From the NCBI GenBank assembly GCA_949752735.1, contig OX457040.1, positions 3,237,855-3,301,854 of the forward strand: 64,000 bases of DNA, in the 5' to 3' direction. The position numbers were made by a program, and so were the translations under genes. The notes beneath the pieces are model-generated. The model was not told where the DNA came from and searched no databases. It saw only the letters and a list, made by a program, of their open reading frames with translations. Shown in pieces: positions 32,246 through 42,714 of this stretch. The stretch's first letter is position 1; the number at the start of each line of letters is the position of its first letter. This DNA is from Lumbricus terrestris (lineage: Eukaryota; Annelida; Clitellata; Crassiclitellata; Lumbricidae).

Positions 32246-32560
32246 GTCCCGTTTCCATTATAGGACCTTTAATGCTGCGCGACAACGTCACTAATCCCGT
32301 GTTAATGCTGCGCGACAACGTCACTAATCCCGTGTAAAATAGTAAAGAATCCTTAGTAAAAGACGCGTCTTTCTCCCGCTAATCTATTCCTTTAGCGGTG
32401 ATTAGCGTATCATTAGCGAAGTCGAGGCTCCACCCACAAATCATTAGCTGGATCGCTAATGACAGCGGAGGCTCGGCCAGAGGTTTAATGGCACTTATAG
32501 AGAAGCAGGTTACCAGCAGCCTACTTCAGTGTATATTCTTCGGTACTGTAGGACTACATG
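32246..32560 (+). mobile_element. MITE-like sequence related to 40,640-40,905 (inverted)
   Basis: It begins TACAGTCCCGTTTCCATTAT. The reversed segment at 40.9 kb begins TACAGTACCGTTCTCGTTAT, and both contain CCCGCTAWTC and TAATGACA..G.GAGGCT words. A 31-33 bp direct duplication (TTAATGCTGCGCGACAACGT...) occupies 32,268-32,333. No matching right terminus is clear. Confidence 0.4.
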
Positions 32561-32860
32561 TAGCTTATGAACTGAATCAGTCGCTAAGTGTATCCATTGA
32601 CTTGCCGATAATATGCTGTCAATGAGACCTGCATAATTTTAGTTATTATAGTTAACTAATAATGTAATGCACATTACAGACTGCCTACTTACAGACTGTT
32701 GAGTTGAAATGCAAACGTGAATTTAGTAATGAGGGTGACAGACGCATACGAGTGCTTCTAAAAGGAATATAACACACGAACTAGTGTGCTGTGCAGTTGC
32801 TGTATAGTTCTGCCAGCACTGCAGTGCTTCTTTAGACCTGCAATCCAGTCTATATTGTTC

Positions 32861-32938
32861 TGGTTGAAATCTCCACCCTCCCGTGTTTTGAGCCACACAC
32901 ATGGGTGTTTACCGGGTCTCCAGTGGAGATTTCAACCA
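32861..32938. other. Perfect 16-bp hairpin stem
   Basis: TGGTTGAAATCTCCAC (32,861-32,876) is the exact reverse complement of 32,923-32,938, with a 46-nt loop. It is isolated from other repeats. A small RNA precursor would normally need a longer stem. Confidence 0.5.
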
Positions 32939-33080
32939 ACCCTGTGATGCGCTCTGATAAACCTGATAAAACGTGGTATTTTACACGCACATATCCAACA
33001 AAACGTATTAATTTAGAATAGTTTCCTGAAATAAATTGACCTACACACACCTAAACACATACCTAAACACATTCCGACAT

Positions 33081-33299
33081 ATACATACATACATACATAC
33101 ATACATACATACATACATACATACATACATACATACATACATACATACATACATACATACATACATACATACATACATACATACATACATACATACATAC
33201 ATACATACATACATACATACATACATACATACATACATACAATACATACATACATGCATACATACATACATACATACATACATACATACATACATACAT
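33081..33299 (+). repeat. (CATA)n microsatellite, left arm
   Basis: About 54 units with single-base slips near 33,241 and 33,256. Mirrors the GTAT tract at 37,929-38,070. Confidence 0.97.
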
Positions 33300-33305
33300 G
33301 TGTAT

Positions 33306-34903
33306 TGTGTACTTCTCCGTCGCCGTGTCCGTGTTCTTCTCCGTCTCTGTCTTCGTCTCCGTGGCCGCGTCCGTGTGCTTCTCCGTCTCTGTCTCGGTCT
33401 CCGTGCCCTCCGTGTCCGTGTCCTTCTCCGTCTCTGTCTCCGTCTCCGTGTTCTTCTCGGTCTCCGTGTCCGTGTCCTTATCCATGTCCGTGTCCTCGGC
33501 GTCTGTGTCCTTCTCCGTGTCCGTGTCCTTCTCCGTCTCCGTGTCCGTGTCCTTGGCGTCCGTGTCCTTCTCCGTGTCCGTGTCCTTCTACGTCTCCGTC
33601 TCCGTGACCTTCTCGGTCTCCGTGTTCGCGTCCGTGTCCTTCTCCGTCGCCGTGTCCGTGTGCGTGTCATTCTCCGTGTCCTAGTCCATGTCCGTGTCCG
33701 CGTCCGTGTCCTTCTCCATGTCCGTGTCCGTGTCCTTCTCCGTGTCCGTGTCCTTCTCCGTGTCCTTCTCCGTCTTTGTCTTCCTCTCCGTCTCCGCGTC
33801 CGTGTTCTTCTTCGTGTCCGTGTCCGTCTTTGTGTCCGTGTCCTTCTCGGTGTACGTGTCCTTCTCCGTCTTTGTCTTCGTCTCCGTCTCCGCGTCCGAG
33901 TTCTTCTCCGTGTCCTAGTCCGTGTCCGCGTCCGTGGCCTTCTCCATGTCCGTGTCCGTGTCCGCGTCCGTGTCCGCGTCCGTGTCCGTGTCCTTCTCCG
34001 TTTCCGTGTCCGTGTTCTTCTCCGTGTCCTAGTCCGTGTCCGGGTCCGTGTCCTTCTCCATGTCCGTGTCCTGTCCGCGTCCGTGTCCGTATCCTTCTCC
34101 GTGTCCGCGTCCGTGTCCTTCTCCGTGTCAGTGTCCTTCGCCGTCTCTGTCTTCGTCCGTGTCCTTCTCCGTGTCCGTGTCCTTCTCCGTCTCTGTCTTC
34201 GTCCGTGTCCGTGTCCTTCTCCCTTTCCGCGTCCGTGTTCTTCTCCGTGTCCTTGTCCGTGTCCTTGTCCGTGTCCTTCTCCGTGTCCGTGTCCTTCTTT
34301 ATGTCTGTGTCCGTGTTATTCTCCATGTCCGTGTCCGTGTCCTTCTCCGTGTCTGTGTCCTTCTCCGTGTCCTTGTCCATGTCCTTGTCCGTGTCCTTCT
34401 CCATGTCCGTGTCCTTCTCCGTCTCTGTCTTCGTCCGTGTCCGTGTCCTTCTCCGTTTCCGCGTCCGTGTTCTTCTCCGTGTCCTTGTCCGTGTCCGCGT
34501 CCGTGTCCTTCTCCGTGTCCGTGTCCTTCTTTATGTCTGTGTCCGTGTCCGTGTCCGTGTCCTTCTCCGTGTCCGTGTCCTTCTCCGTGTCCTTCTCCGT
34601 GTCCGTGTCCTTCTCCGTGTCCGTGTCCTTCTTTATGTCCGTGTCCGTGTCCGCGTCCGTGTCCTTCTCCATGTCCGTGTCCTCAGTCTCTGTCTTCGTC
34701 CGTGTCCGTGTCCTTCTCCGTTTCCGCGTCCGTGTTCATCTCCGTGTCCTTGTCCGTGTCCGCGTCCGTGTCCTTCTCCGTGTCCGTGTCCTTCTTTATG
34801 TCTGTGTCCGTGTTATTCTCCATGTCCGTGTCCGTGTCCTTCTCCGTGTCCGTGCCCTTCTCCGTGTCCGTGTCCTTCTCCGTGTCCGTGTCCTTCTCCG
34901 TGT
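33306..34903 (+). repeat. Hexamer-based minisatellite, left arm (TCCGTG/TCCTTC)n
   Basis: The array consists of hexamers TCCGTG, TCCTTC, TCCGTC, TCCGCG and TCCATG in 12-18 bp higher-order groups. The hexamer has few ways to form stops, so three plus frames and two minus frames stay open for hundreds of codons (the longest, 655 codons, runs 33,036-35,003). These frames encode only two-residue repeats and also run through the CATA tract and into the flank. I do not call a gene. Confidence 0.95.
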
Positions 34904-35037
34904 CCCGGTCAACAACATACGCACACAGATAAGAAAACATACACTCACAATTACAGAACCTACACAAACACGCACATACACATACACAAGACAAGTAACA
35001 TGAGCACGCAAACATGCACACACCTTTTCGCACCCCT

Positions 35038-35060
35038 GCTCCCACACACACACCCACACA

Positions 35061-35126
<66 letters not shown>
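35038..35126 (+). repeat. (CA)n microsatellite in the spacer
   Basis: A run of CACA with a few CCCACA interruptions. The rest of the 0.7 kb spacer contains no recognisable gene. Confidence 0.97.
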
Positions 35127-35128
<2 letters not shown>

Positions 35129-35605
35129 TGTATACATGTAGGTTGTTTACGGTACAAATAGCGTCGTTATAAATTACAGACACGGCATGGATTCAATGTC
35201 TTTGAGCGGAGGCTGACTCAATGTGATTGATTCTTAATGACACACACACCCTCTGTTGCAGTGGGCTCACCGCACAGCACGGTAATTAGGTGGATCTCTC
35301 GCTTGAACCACAGGGTTATCGCCCTGAACTCAGATCCCCTATAGAAGCGAAATGAACGCTTGGCCGACTGCCATGATCATTAATTAAGATCCTACGGCTC
35401 CGATATTAAGGCTGTGTCTAATCTGATTTCACGGCAGACTCCGTGTCATCTTAGTCGTCAGTGCTCACTGTTTAGGCCTAAACATTAAGCACACAGGCCT
35501 ACACGTATAAAGCGACGAAAATTTCTGAGTCCGTATATTAAAAGATACTGCCTAGATTAGGGTGACCATTTTCTGGCCATGAAAAACCGGGACACTTTTT
35601 GAAAG

Positions 35606-37918
35606 AAGGACACGGACACGGGGAAGGACACGGACGCGGACACGGACGCGGACATGGAGAAGAACACGGACACGGAAACGGAGAAGGACACGGACACGGA
35701 CGAAGACAGAGACGGAGAAGGACACGGACACGGAGAAGGACACGGACAAGGACAGGGACAAGGACACGGAGAAGGACACGGACACAGAGACGGAGAAGGA
35801 CACTGACGCGGACACGGACAAGAAGGACACGGAGAAGAACACGGACGCGGAGACGGAGACGAAGACAAAGACGGAGAAGAACACGGAGAAGGACAGGGAC
35901 ACGGAGAAGGACACGGACACCGAGAAGGACACGGACACAAACACGGACACGAAGAAGGCAGTGCCGGCGCTAGGGTACCTGAGGCCCCCAAATAAAATTG
36001 GGGGCCCCCCCATACATTGAGCTGTCATCTCCGCAAAATTTTTCATAATATAAGTGCCGAAAGACTTCAATAAATGTCCCATCCCAATTGTTAAATTTTT
36101 AGGAATTTCCATGATGTAATGGTAGAAATTTTAAGCTGTCATCTTTACAAAAATAGCTCTTTTTCATTGCTGTTAGCCTGTTAGTCGTGGTTTAGGACTT
36201 CAGAGTGCCCCTCTCCATTGTTTAAATTTAGCCGATTTGCCAACTGTAATGGTAGCATTTATTGGCTGTCATCTGAACAAAATTGATCATTATTTATGGG
36301 CAGTGGATTATACTTATGAAATATTTCTGAAATATTGGGGATATAAGGATTCCGTCCCTACCACAAATTGTGGGGCCGTGTCCATGTCCACCCCTACCCA
36401 AATTCTCGATCCTCTTTGGTTGAAGGACAATGCTCTATTGGTTTGCGTAATATTATTTTGTATGCTTTGCGTTAAAACATAATTTGGCGCGTGGTTTCAG
36501 GATTGAACAGTTATGAAAGGTATAATTACCAGCTACATTTGAGGCCCCTTGCAAACTTGAGATCAGACACATACCAAGGACATCTGGGACCCTACACAGG
36601 CTTTAATGTTTGGGTCTCACGCAGGTTTTATTTTGAGGCCTCATCCAATTAGCAATTAGAATAAGTTAAAATTTATAAGACCGGATCTGCACAGTCACAA
36701 ATAGGCATAATGACCAGCTAAATTTGGGGCCCCTTTCAAACTCTAATGGTTATATACTTATCCCAAAAACCAGTATGATATTTGCATTAGGTCTGCTATG
36801 GCAGTGCCATATAGTTAGTTGAGGCATGCACCAGACCGGATCTGTACAGTCACAAATAGGCACAATGACCAGCTAAATTTGGGGGCCCCTTTCAGAATCG
36901 GCCCCCCTCCAATTGGGGGGTTCGGGGGGTGCTAGCGCTGGCACTGGAAGAAGGACACGGACGCGGACATGGACACGGAGAAGAACACGGACGCGGAGAC
37001 CGAGACGAAGACAAAGATGGAGAAGGACACGGAGAAGGACACGGACACGGAGAAGGACACGGACACGGACATAAAGAAGGACACGGACACGGAGAAGGAC
37101 ACGGACACGGACAAGGACACGGAGAAGAACACGGACGCGGAAACGGAGAAGGACACGGACACGGACGAAGACAGAGACGGTGAGGACACGGACACGGACG
37201 CGGACACGGACAAGAAGGACACAGAGAAGAACACGGACGCGGAGAGGGAGTCGAAGACAGAGACGGAGAAGGACACGGAGACGGAGAAGGACACGGAGAA
37301 GGACATGGACACAGAGACGGAGAAGGACACGGACACGGACGCGGACACGGACATGGAGAAGGACACGGACGCGGACACAAACTAGGACACGGAGAAGAAC
37401 ACGGACGCGGACACGGACACGGATAAGAAGGACACGGAGAAGAACTCGGACGCGGAGAGGGAGACGAAGACAGAGACGGAGAAGGACACGGACACCGAGA
37501 AGGACACGGACACAAACACGGACAAGGACACGGAGAAGAACACGGACGCGGAGACGGAGACGAAGACAGAGACGGAGAAGGACACGAAGAAGGACACGGA
37601 CACGGAGAAGGACACGGACACGGACATGGAGAAGGACGCGGACACGGACACGGATTAGGACACGGAGAATGACACGCACACGGACACGGAGACGGAGAAG
37701 GACACGGACGCCGAGGACACGGACACGGAGACGGAGAAGGACACGGACACGGAGAAGGACGCGGACACGGACATGGATAAGGACACGGACACGGAGACCG
37801 AGAAGGACACGGAGACGGAGACAGAGACGGAGAAGGACACGGACGGCACGGAGACGGAGACAGAGGCGGAGAAGGACACGGAGGACACGGACACGGACAC
37901 GGCGACGGAGAAGGACAC
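35606..37918 (-). repeat. Hexamer-based minisatellite, right arm, split by a hAT-type insertion
   Basis: It is the reverse complement type of the left array (GGACAC/GAGAAG hexamers), from 35,606 to 35,958 and again 36,947 to 37,918. About 1.33 kb of array remains versus 1.60 kb on the left. It begins in CCGGGACACTTTTTGAAAGA, a sequence not shared with the left inner edge except GTGTCCCGGT. Confidence 0.95.
35959..36946 (+). mobile_element. hAT-type non-autonomous element, 988 bp, with 8-bp target duplication
   Basis: GAAGAAGG (minisatellite sequence) is duplicated at 35,951-35,958 and 36,947-36,954. The ends are CAGTGCCGGCGCTAG and the reverse complement of CAGTGCCAGCGCTAG. The ends resemble those of the MITE at 6,661 (CAGTGGCGGCGC). 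The interior has AATTGGGGGGCCCC-type subterminal runs and repeated TGTAATGGTAG..TTTTAAGCTGTCATC units shared with 7,880-9,350. No transposase frame is present. Confidence 0.95.
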
Positions 37919-37928
37919 ATGTATGACA

Positions 37929-38019
37929 TTGTATGTATGTATGTATGTATGCATGCATGTATGCATGTATGTATGTATGTATGTATGTATGTATGTATGT
38001 ATGTATGTATGTATGTATG

Positions 38020-38053
<34 letters not shown>

Positions 38054-38070
38054 TTGTATGTATGTATGTA
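37929..38070 (+). repeat. (GTAT)n microsatellite, right arm
   Basis: The mirror of 33,081-33,299, shorter and with GCAT variants at 37,950-37,965. Confidence 0.97.
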
Positions 38071-38164
38071 TTTGTCGGAATGTGTTTAGGTATGTGTTTA
38101 GGTGTGTGTAGGTCAATTTATTTCAGGAAACTATTCTAAATTAATACGCAAGTGGTAGAAAGCA

Positions 38165-38345
38165 GGCAAATTAGTCCGAGGTTGCTAGTAAGCGTGCTGC
38201 AAGCAGGAGCCCATTCCATGTGGACGGGTCAACAACCGAGAAGGCTCGATGCTGTCTGGTAGAAAAGCGGGTTCGATTAATCAGCAGCTCCCCATTGGCC
38301 AAAGAGCGTAAAGCTCGATGGGATGCTATGTCCGGAGGTCCGTGT
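38165..38345 (-). pseudogene. LINE tail fragment
   Basis: Minus strand codes RAFSVVDPSTWNGLL from CATCGAGCCTTCTCGGTTGT, the same block as at 15,690 and 60,800. It lacks the 3' terminal word and the upstream RT. Confidence 0.65.
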
Positions 38346-38482
38346 CAGTCTGCTTGTCTGTCTCTCTACATGTACGTCTGCGTCTGTGAGGTCCCAAGTT
38401 ATGCGCAGCAGATGTTTCAACTGCCGTGAGCCGCCTGGTCAGACGCCACCGTCACATGTGGCGTGTCAGAACATAGTTACAT

Positions 38483-38526
38483 ACATACGTTACATACAAT
38501 ACATGCATACATACATATATACATAC

Positions 38527-38557
<31 letters not shown>

Positions 38558-38655
38558 CATACATACATACATACATACATACATACATACATACATACAT
38601 ACATACATACATACATACATACATACATACATACATACATACATACATACATACA
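38483..38655 (+). repeat. (CATA)n microsatellite
   Basis: About 40 units, imperfect for the first 45 bp and then pure. It is the second CATA array in 6 kb. A 20-bp inverted pair (TTCCATCTGTTTTCAAATTT at ~38,850 and its complement at ~39,002) follows, then an AT run at 39,035-39,065. Confidence 0.95.
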
Positions 38656-39309
38656 TGCATGTCTTCGAATCAGTCATCATCGTCTTCCCCTCACCCTAGT
38701 GTGTTAGGGGTATCGTGGTAATCGCCCCATGACGCTTGGCGTCTGGAAATCATTCGTGATTGGTAATTAATGCTTTCATGCGGTTTCCACGTTTGGGTCT
38801 TATCTCTGTGGGTGAATTTCACTTCTCCCGCTTATTGCCTCATTACCCTTCCATCTGTTTTCAAATTTGTTTCCTCAACTCTCGTAGGCCTCCCTGCCTC
38901 CCATGACTCTATTTGTAACCATACCAGGGTGAGAATTGTCACCTCTGTATAGGGCTATCCGTCGTTTTAGCTCACACTTGCTGTGTGCATTGCACCGTTT
39001 TAAATTTGAAAACAGATGGAATAAAACAGATTTCTTATATATAAATATATTATATATATATAAGATTTATTCAACAGACGCGTTTCCGCCACATGGCTTC
39101 TTCTGAATGAATGTTTATGTTACAAACAGATAATAAGTTCATTAGGCGTGGGATGCGAGCCCGATGGTCATGACTATGTACATAATTATGCTATAGGCCT
39201 ATATCATGTAGGCCTACATACCCACGAGTGTAGGACATTTCCCGCCTGGACAAACCCCGAACAAACCCCGCGGACAATTCTACCCCTGATTTAGCCTAGG
39301 ATTAACCCC

Positions 39310-39376
39310 ACCTGCTCTGTCTCTGTCTCTGTCACTGTCTCTGTCTCTGTCACTGTCTCTGTCTCTGTCGCTGTCA
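39310..39376 (+). repeat. (TCTGTC)n hexamer tract
   Basis: About 11 imperfect units of CTGTCT with TCACTG variants. The flanks hold no gene. Confidence 0.9.
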
Positions 39377-39674
39377 GCTTTGAGTCTTTGATCACCAGAC
39401 GACTATTAATGACAAGTCCACCTTTAATCGTGCTAATTTTGTACGTCTTTGTTATATATAGCAGTCTTTTAGGCCTACTAGTATCGTAGCTCAATTTATT
39501 TGTAATCACTATTTACTAGGTTAGGTTCACTTTGAAAAGAATCATACAACATATTTTCAGCCTGATTTGCGTGAGTAAAACTTGTCAGAAATCTAATTTA
39601 AAAAAATTGTGGTCTGATTTCCAGGGGGGTCACACGACCCCTTGACCTATGCTGTGGGCGCTCATGACCATTAT

Positions 39675-39870
39675 TATTATTTCTATAGCGCCCATCAAGC
39701 TCTCTATTCCAGACTAATCAGAGGTGCTCCCGACTACAGCGCGGACACTGCATAGGAGTTTCACGTCAAAGCGCCAGAGCAATTGCAAGTGAAGGACTTG
39801 CTCAAGGTCTTTACGCGGCGGCTTGAGGTACATTCAGACCTGAAGTTCTCCCAACTCAAGAGCACCGAAA
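39675..39870 (-). repeat. SINE/LINE-tail-like element with (TAA)n tail
   Basis: Minus strand ends GATGGGCGCTATAGAAATAA with TAA repeats and contains CAAGTCCTTCACTTGCAATT and CTATGCAGTGTCCGCGCTGT. Related sequence lies at 44,485-44,620 and, in part, 19,600-19,695. It may be a SINE sharing the LINE 3' end. The head is unclear. Confidence 0.5.
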
Positions 39871-40085
39871 CGTGGTCATTAGTTAATTCATTTGATGATT
39901 GTGAATGAATCGACCGACAAGTGTTTAAAATGAGGAAATGCTGAGACAGTTGGAATATTTAGGGTTCCTCAGTAGGAAACATTAATATTTAATTGAAAAT
40001 TTGCAGCTAGCAAAACTACTCACGTACATGCATGACCGCTTACTGCATGATATTGGCAGTTAGCACGACTGGATGGATTTATATA

Positions 40086-40482
40086 GGCCTACATACATAC
40101 ATACATGCATACATGCATACATTCATACATACATACATACATACAGACATACATACATACATACATACATACACGCATACATACATGTACATACATACAT
40201 ACATACATACCTGCATTCATGCATACACACACATACATACATGCATACATACATGCATACATACATACATACATACATACATACATGCACACACATACAT
40301 GCATACATACATACAGACATACATACATACATACATACATGCATACATACATACATACATACATATATACATACATACATGCATACATACATACATACAT
40401 ACATACATACATACATACATACATACATACATACATACATACATACATACATACATACATACATACATACATACATACATAC
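40086..40482 (+). repeat. (CATA)n microsatellite, ~400 bp, interrupted
   Basis: CATA units with regularly scattered CATG, CAGA and CACA variants in the first 280 bp, then pure units to 40,482. Long frames in all phases are artefacts of the 4-bp period. Confidence 0.97.
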
Positions 40483-40639
40483 TTTCAATTGAGTTAATTA
40501 AGTGCATGTACATTATTATCTTTGCCGGTCTTCCACTCTTCTTATACATGCACGTGTGCATTGCACATGTACATGTATGCAAGGCATGGTCATGTGTGCA
40601 TGTGCATGCACATGTACAGTAAGCCTACATATACCTCAG

Positions 40640-40905
40640 ATGCCGAGTGCGACGTAATGGGAGGGGCCTCAGACGCTAATGATAACTTTAATCCCTAACG
40701 ACTCGTCCCTTGTGGCATGTTAGCCTCGCCCATGTCATTACCGATCAGCGATTTCTGCGCGAATAGCGGGCGAATAGCGGGCGAATAGCGGGCGATTTTT
40801 GGCGAAATTACTCGTTATTATCCAGAGATTTGGGAGAGATGTTTCACATCATTTTCGAGGGAATCCCGCGAAAAAGGGATTTATAACGAGAACGGTACTG
40901 TAGTT
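40640..40905 (-). mobile_element. MITE-like sequence related to 32,246-32,560
   Basis: Minus strand begins TACAGTACCGTTCTCGTTAT. It holds three copies of a 12-bp unit (GCGAATAGCGGG, 40,757-40,792). The partner end is not identified. Confidence 0.4.
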
Positions 40906-41044
40906 GTATTGGATAGAAATCTTGATTCATTGTAGCTTGATCAAAAACCTCAACCACTGTCGTGTAGATGACCTTGAAATAGTTTCTGTTGTGCTATTAT
41001 ACTTACTGCAGTCAAGACTAGATTGCTGTTTAGCCATCAATTGA

Positions 41045-42524
41045 CAAATGTACTTGATAGCAATGACTGCTCTGAAAAGTGGTCGATTGGATCCGACTAA
41101 TCCCGGGAACTATAGGCCGATAGCGAATGTTACGTTCCTCTCGAAGCTTATCGAAAAGGTCGTCGCCATGCAACTCGTCGCTTACCTAGAAGGGAATAAT
41201 CTGCTGCCTCAGAATCAGTCTGGTTTCAGAAGATTCCACTCAACTGAAACGCTTCTGCTCCGACTCCTCTCAGACATCTACGGAGCGATCGACAGAGCTC
41301 AGCTGACCCTGCTGGCCCTTTTTGACGTCAGCGCCGCTTTTGATACAGTCGACCACGAGATTTTGTTAGAGCGGCTGAGTGTTTCTTTTGGTTTGTCTGG
41401 TGCATTTTACAAATGGATAGATTCTTTTCTTCAGGAGCGTTCTCTCTGTGTGGTCCATGGCTCTTCTAGGTCCTCATGGGTGCCTGCACAATATGGTCTA
41501 CCCCAGGGTTCAGTCCTTGGTCCCATACTTTATATTATTTACACCTCAGGTCTTGCCACTCTACTAACAGCTCATTCGGTTTTGAGTCAGCAGTATGCTG
41601 ACGACGTCCAGGCTTACACCCATTGCCTCCCTTCTAATGCTGTCAAAGCGGTTCGGATAATGAGCGGGACTTTGGATGCTCTAGAGGCATGGATGTCATC
41701 CAATAGACTACGCTTGAACCCATCTAAGACAAAATTTATTTGGTTGGGCACACGGCAGCAGCTTGCCAAGCTTGATCTATTTTCTCTTGCATCTGAGTTT
41801 TCTGGCTTTGTCTTTGCAACCACGGTTCATGACCTCGGTGTCCAACTTGACCAAGAACTAACTTTTGCTCCTCAACTTCACCGTCTTGCTCGAGACTGCT
41901 ATTATCAGCTGCGCCAGCTTCGCACTGTCATCCGTTCTCTTACGTCTGCTGCTACTCTTACTTTAGTGCATTCTTTCGTTACATCTCGCATCGACTATTG
42001 CTCTTCGCTCTACATTGGCCTCCCATCCAGCAGATTGACTTGTCTTGACCGGGTGTTGCGCTCTGCTGCACGCCTAATTGGGAAAATCCCTAAATATGAT
42101 CATGTCTCAAACTACATGCTTGAGGTACTTCACTGGCTCCCTATTCGCCAGCGCATCGAGTTCAGGGTAGCTGCATTGGTATGGCGATGTTGTCAGGGCC
42201 TTGCCCCAACTTACCTCCGTGAGCTATGCAGCTCTACATTGGGTATCCAAGGACGTCGTCAGCTACGCTCTGCTGATAGGGGAGTCCTCTTAGTTCCTTT
42301 TGCTCGTACTACTACCATGAAGGATCGAGCCTTTTCTGTGGTTGGACCAGTGGTCTGGAATGGCCTTCCTTTTGAGCTACGCCTACACCCTGGGACTCTA
42401 CCAGGATCCTTCCTTACTAAACTTAAAACTGTTCTTTTTGTGCGCGCTGGAGTTGGGAGCGCTTCTGAGTAGTTTTTCTTGAAGGAGCGCTATATAAATG
42501 TCCGAATGAATGAATGAATGAATG
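41045..42524 (+). mobile_element. 5'-truncated LINE with (GAAT)n tail
   Basis: Recognisable LINE sequence begins about 41,069 (LKSGRLDPTNPGNYRPI) and ends with the UTR word GCGCTATATAAATGTCC and GAATGAATGAATGAATGA at 42,507-42,524. Missing the endonuclease and N-terminal RT. The same family gives the tails at 7.3, 9.9 and 50.3 kb. Confidence 0.9.
41048..42472 (+). CDS. LINE reverse transcriptase (474 aa, 5'-truncated, open frame)
   Basis: Domains in order: RT finger block NPGNYRPIANVTFLSKLIEK (residues ~19-38), motif A LFDVSAAFDTVDH (91-103), motif B GLPQGSVLGPI (150-160), catalytic YADD (183-186) and the block VHDLGVQLDQELTF. The CR1/L2-type C-terminal region follows: YMLEVLHWLPIRQRIEFRV, RAFSVVGPVVWNGLPFELRL and the terminal GVGSASE. 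An intact protein would also carry an APE-type endonuclease. The ATG at 41,048 follows a stop at 41,042, and its first ~7 codons are probably flanking sequence. All catalytic residues I can check are present. It is unlikely to move by itself. Confidence 0.9.
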   Translation: MYLIAMTALKSGRLDPTNPGNYRPIANVTFLSKLIEKVVAMQLVAYLEGNNLLPQNQSGFRRFHSTETLLLRLLSDIYGAIDRAQLTLLALFDVSAAFDTVDHEILLERLSVSFGLSGAFYKWIDSFLQERSLCVVHGSSRSSWVPAQYGLPQGSVLGPILYIIYTSGLATLLTAHSVLSQQYADDVQAYTHCLPSNAVKAVRIMSGTLDALEAWMSSNRLRLNPSKTKFIWLGTRQQLAKLDLFSLASEFSGFVFATTVHDLGVQLDQELTFAPQLHRLARDCYYQLRQLRTVIRSLTSAATLTLVHSFVTSRIDYCSSLYIGLPSSRLTCLDRVLRSAARLIGKIPKYDHVSNYMLEVLHWLPIRQRIEFRVAALVWRCCQGLAPTYLRELCSSTLGIQGRRQLRSADRGVLLVPFARTTTMKDRAFSVVGPVVWNGLPFELRLHPGTLPGSFLTKLKTVLFVRAGVGSASE

Positions 42525-42714
42525 ACATATTATACGCTGATCTGATCATGAAGCATTGAGATTGTTGGTGTCAATCACTGCGCAGCAGCGCTTGTGTGCG
42601 ATCTTTTGTCCTGTCACTTTCACGGAGTACCATTCACATGGAGTGCTTACGATGACCAGGATGGAGCATGCTGAAGCTGTAAGATCTGAATCTGTACCCA
42701 CTTGCAGCACACTG

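Larger units (their letters stand above)
33004..38148. repeat. ~5.1-kb inverted repeat (palindrome)
   Basis: The outer ~78 bp (CGTATTAATTTAGAATAGTT... on the left) is repeated reversed at 38,071-38,148 almost perfectly. Then follow, symmetrically, a CATA/GTAT microsatellite and a hexamer minisatellite. A ~0.7 kb non-repeated spacer (34,904-35,605) lies at the centre. The arms differ in length: ~1.90 kb left, ~2.54 kb right including a 988-bp hAT-type insertion. Similarity stops sharply at 33,004/38,148. Confidence 0.9.

Noticed and set aside
33036..35003. 655-codon open frame (and several overlapping long frames)
   Set aside because: It spans a CATA microsatellite and a hexamer minisatellite that lack stops in most frames. 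The product is two-residue repeats, and equally long frames occur on both strands.
36873..37958. 361- and 345-codon frames on the minus strand
   Set aside because: Same hexamer minisatellite as the left arm, with no domain and no codon constraint.
33081..40482. CRISPR array
   Set aside because: Repeats are contiguous 4-6 bp units without spacers, in a eukaryotic context.
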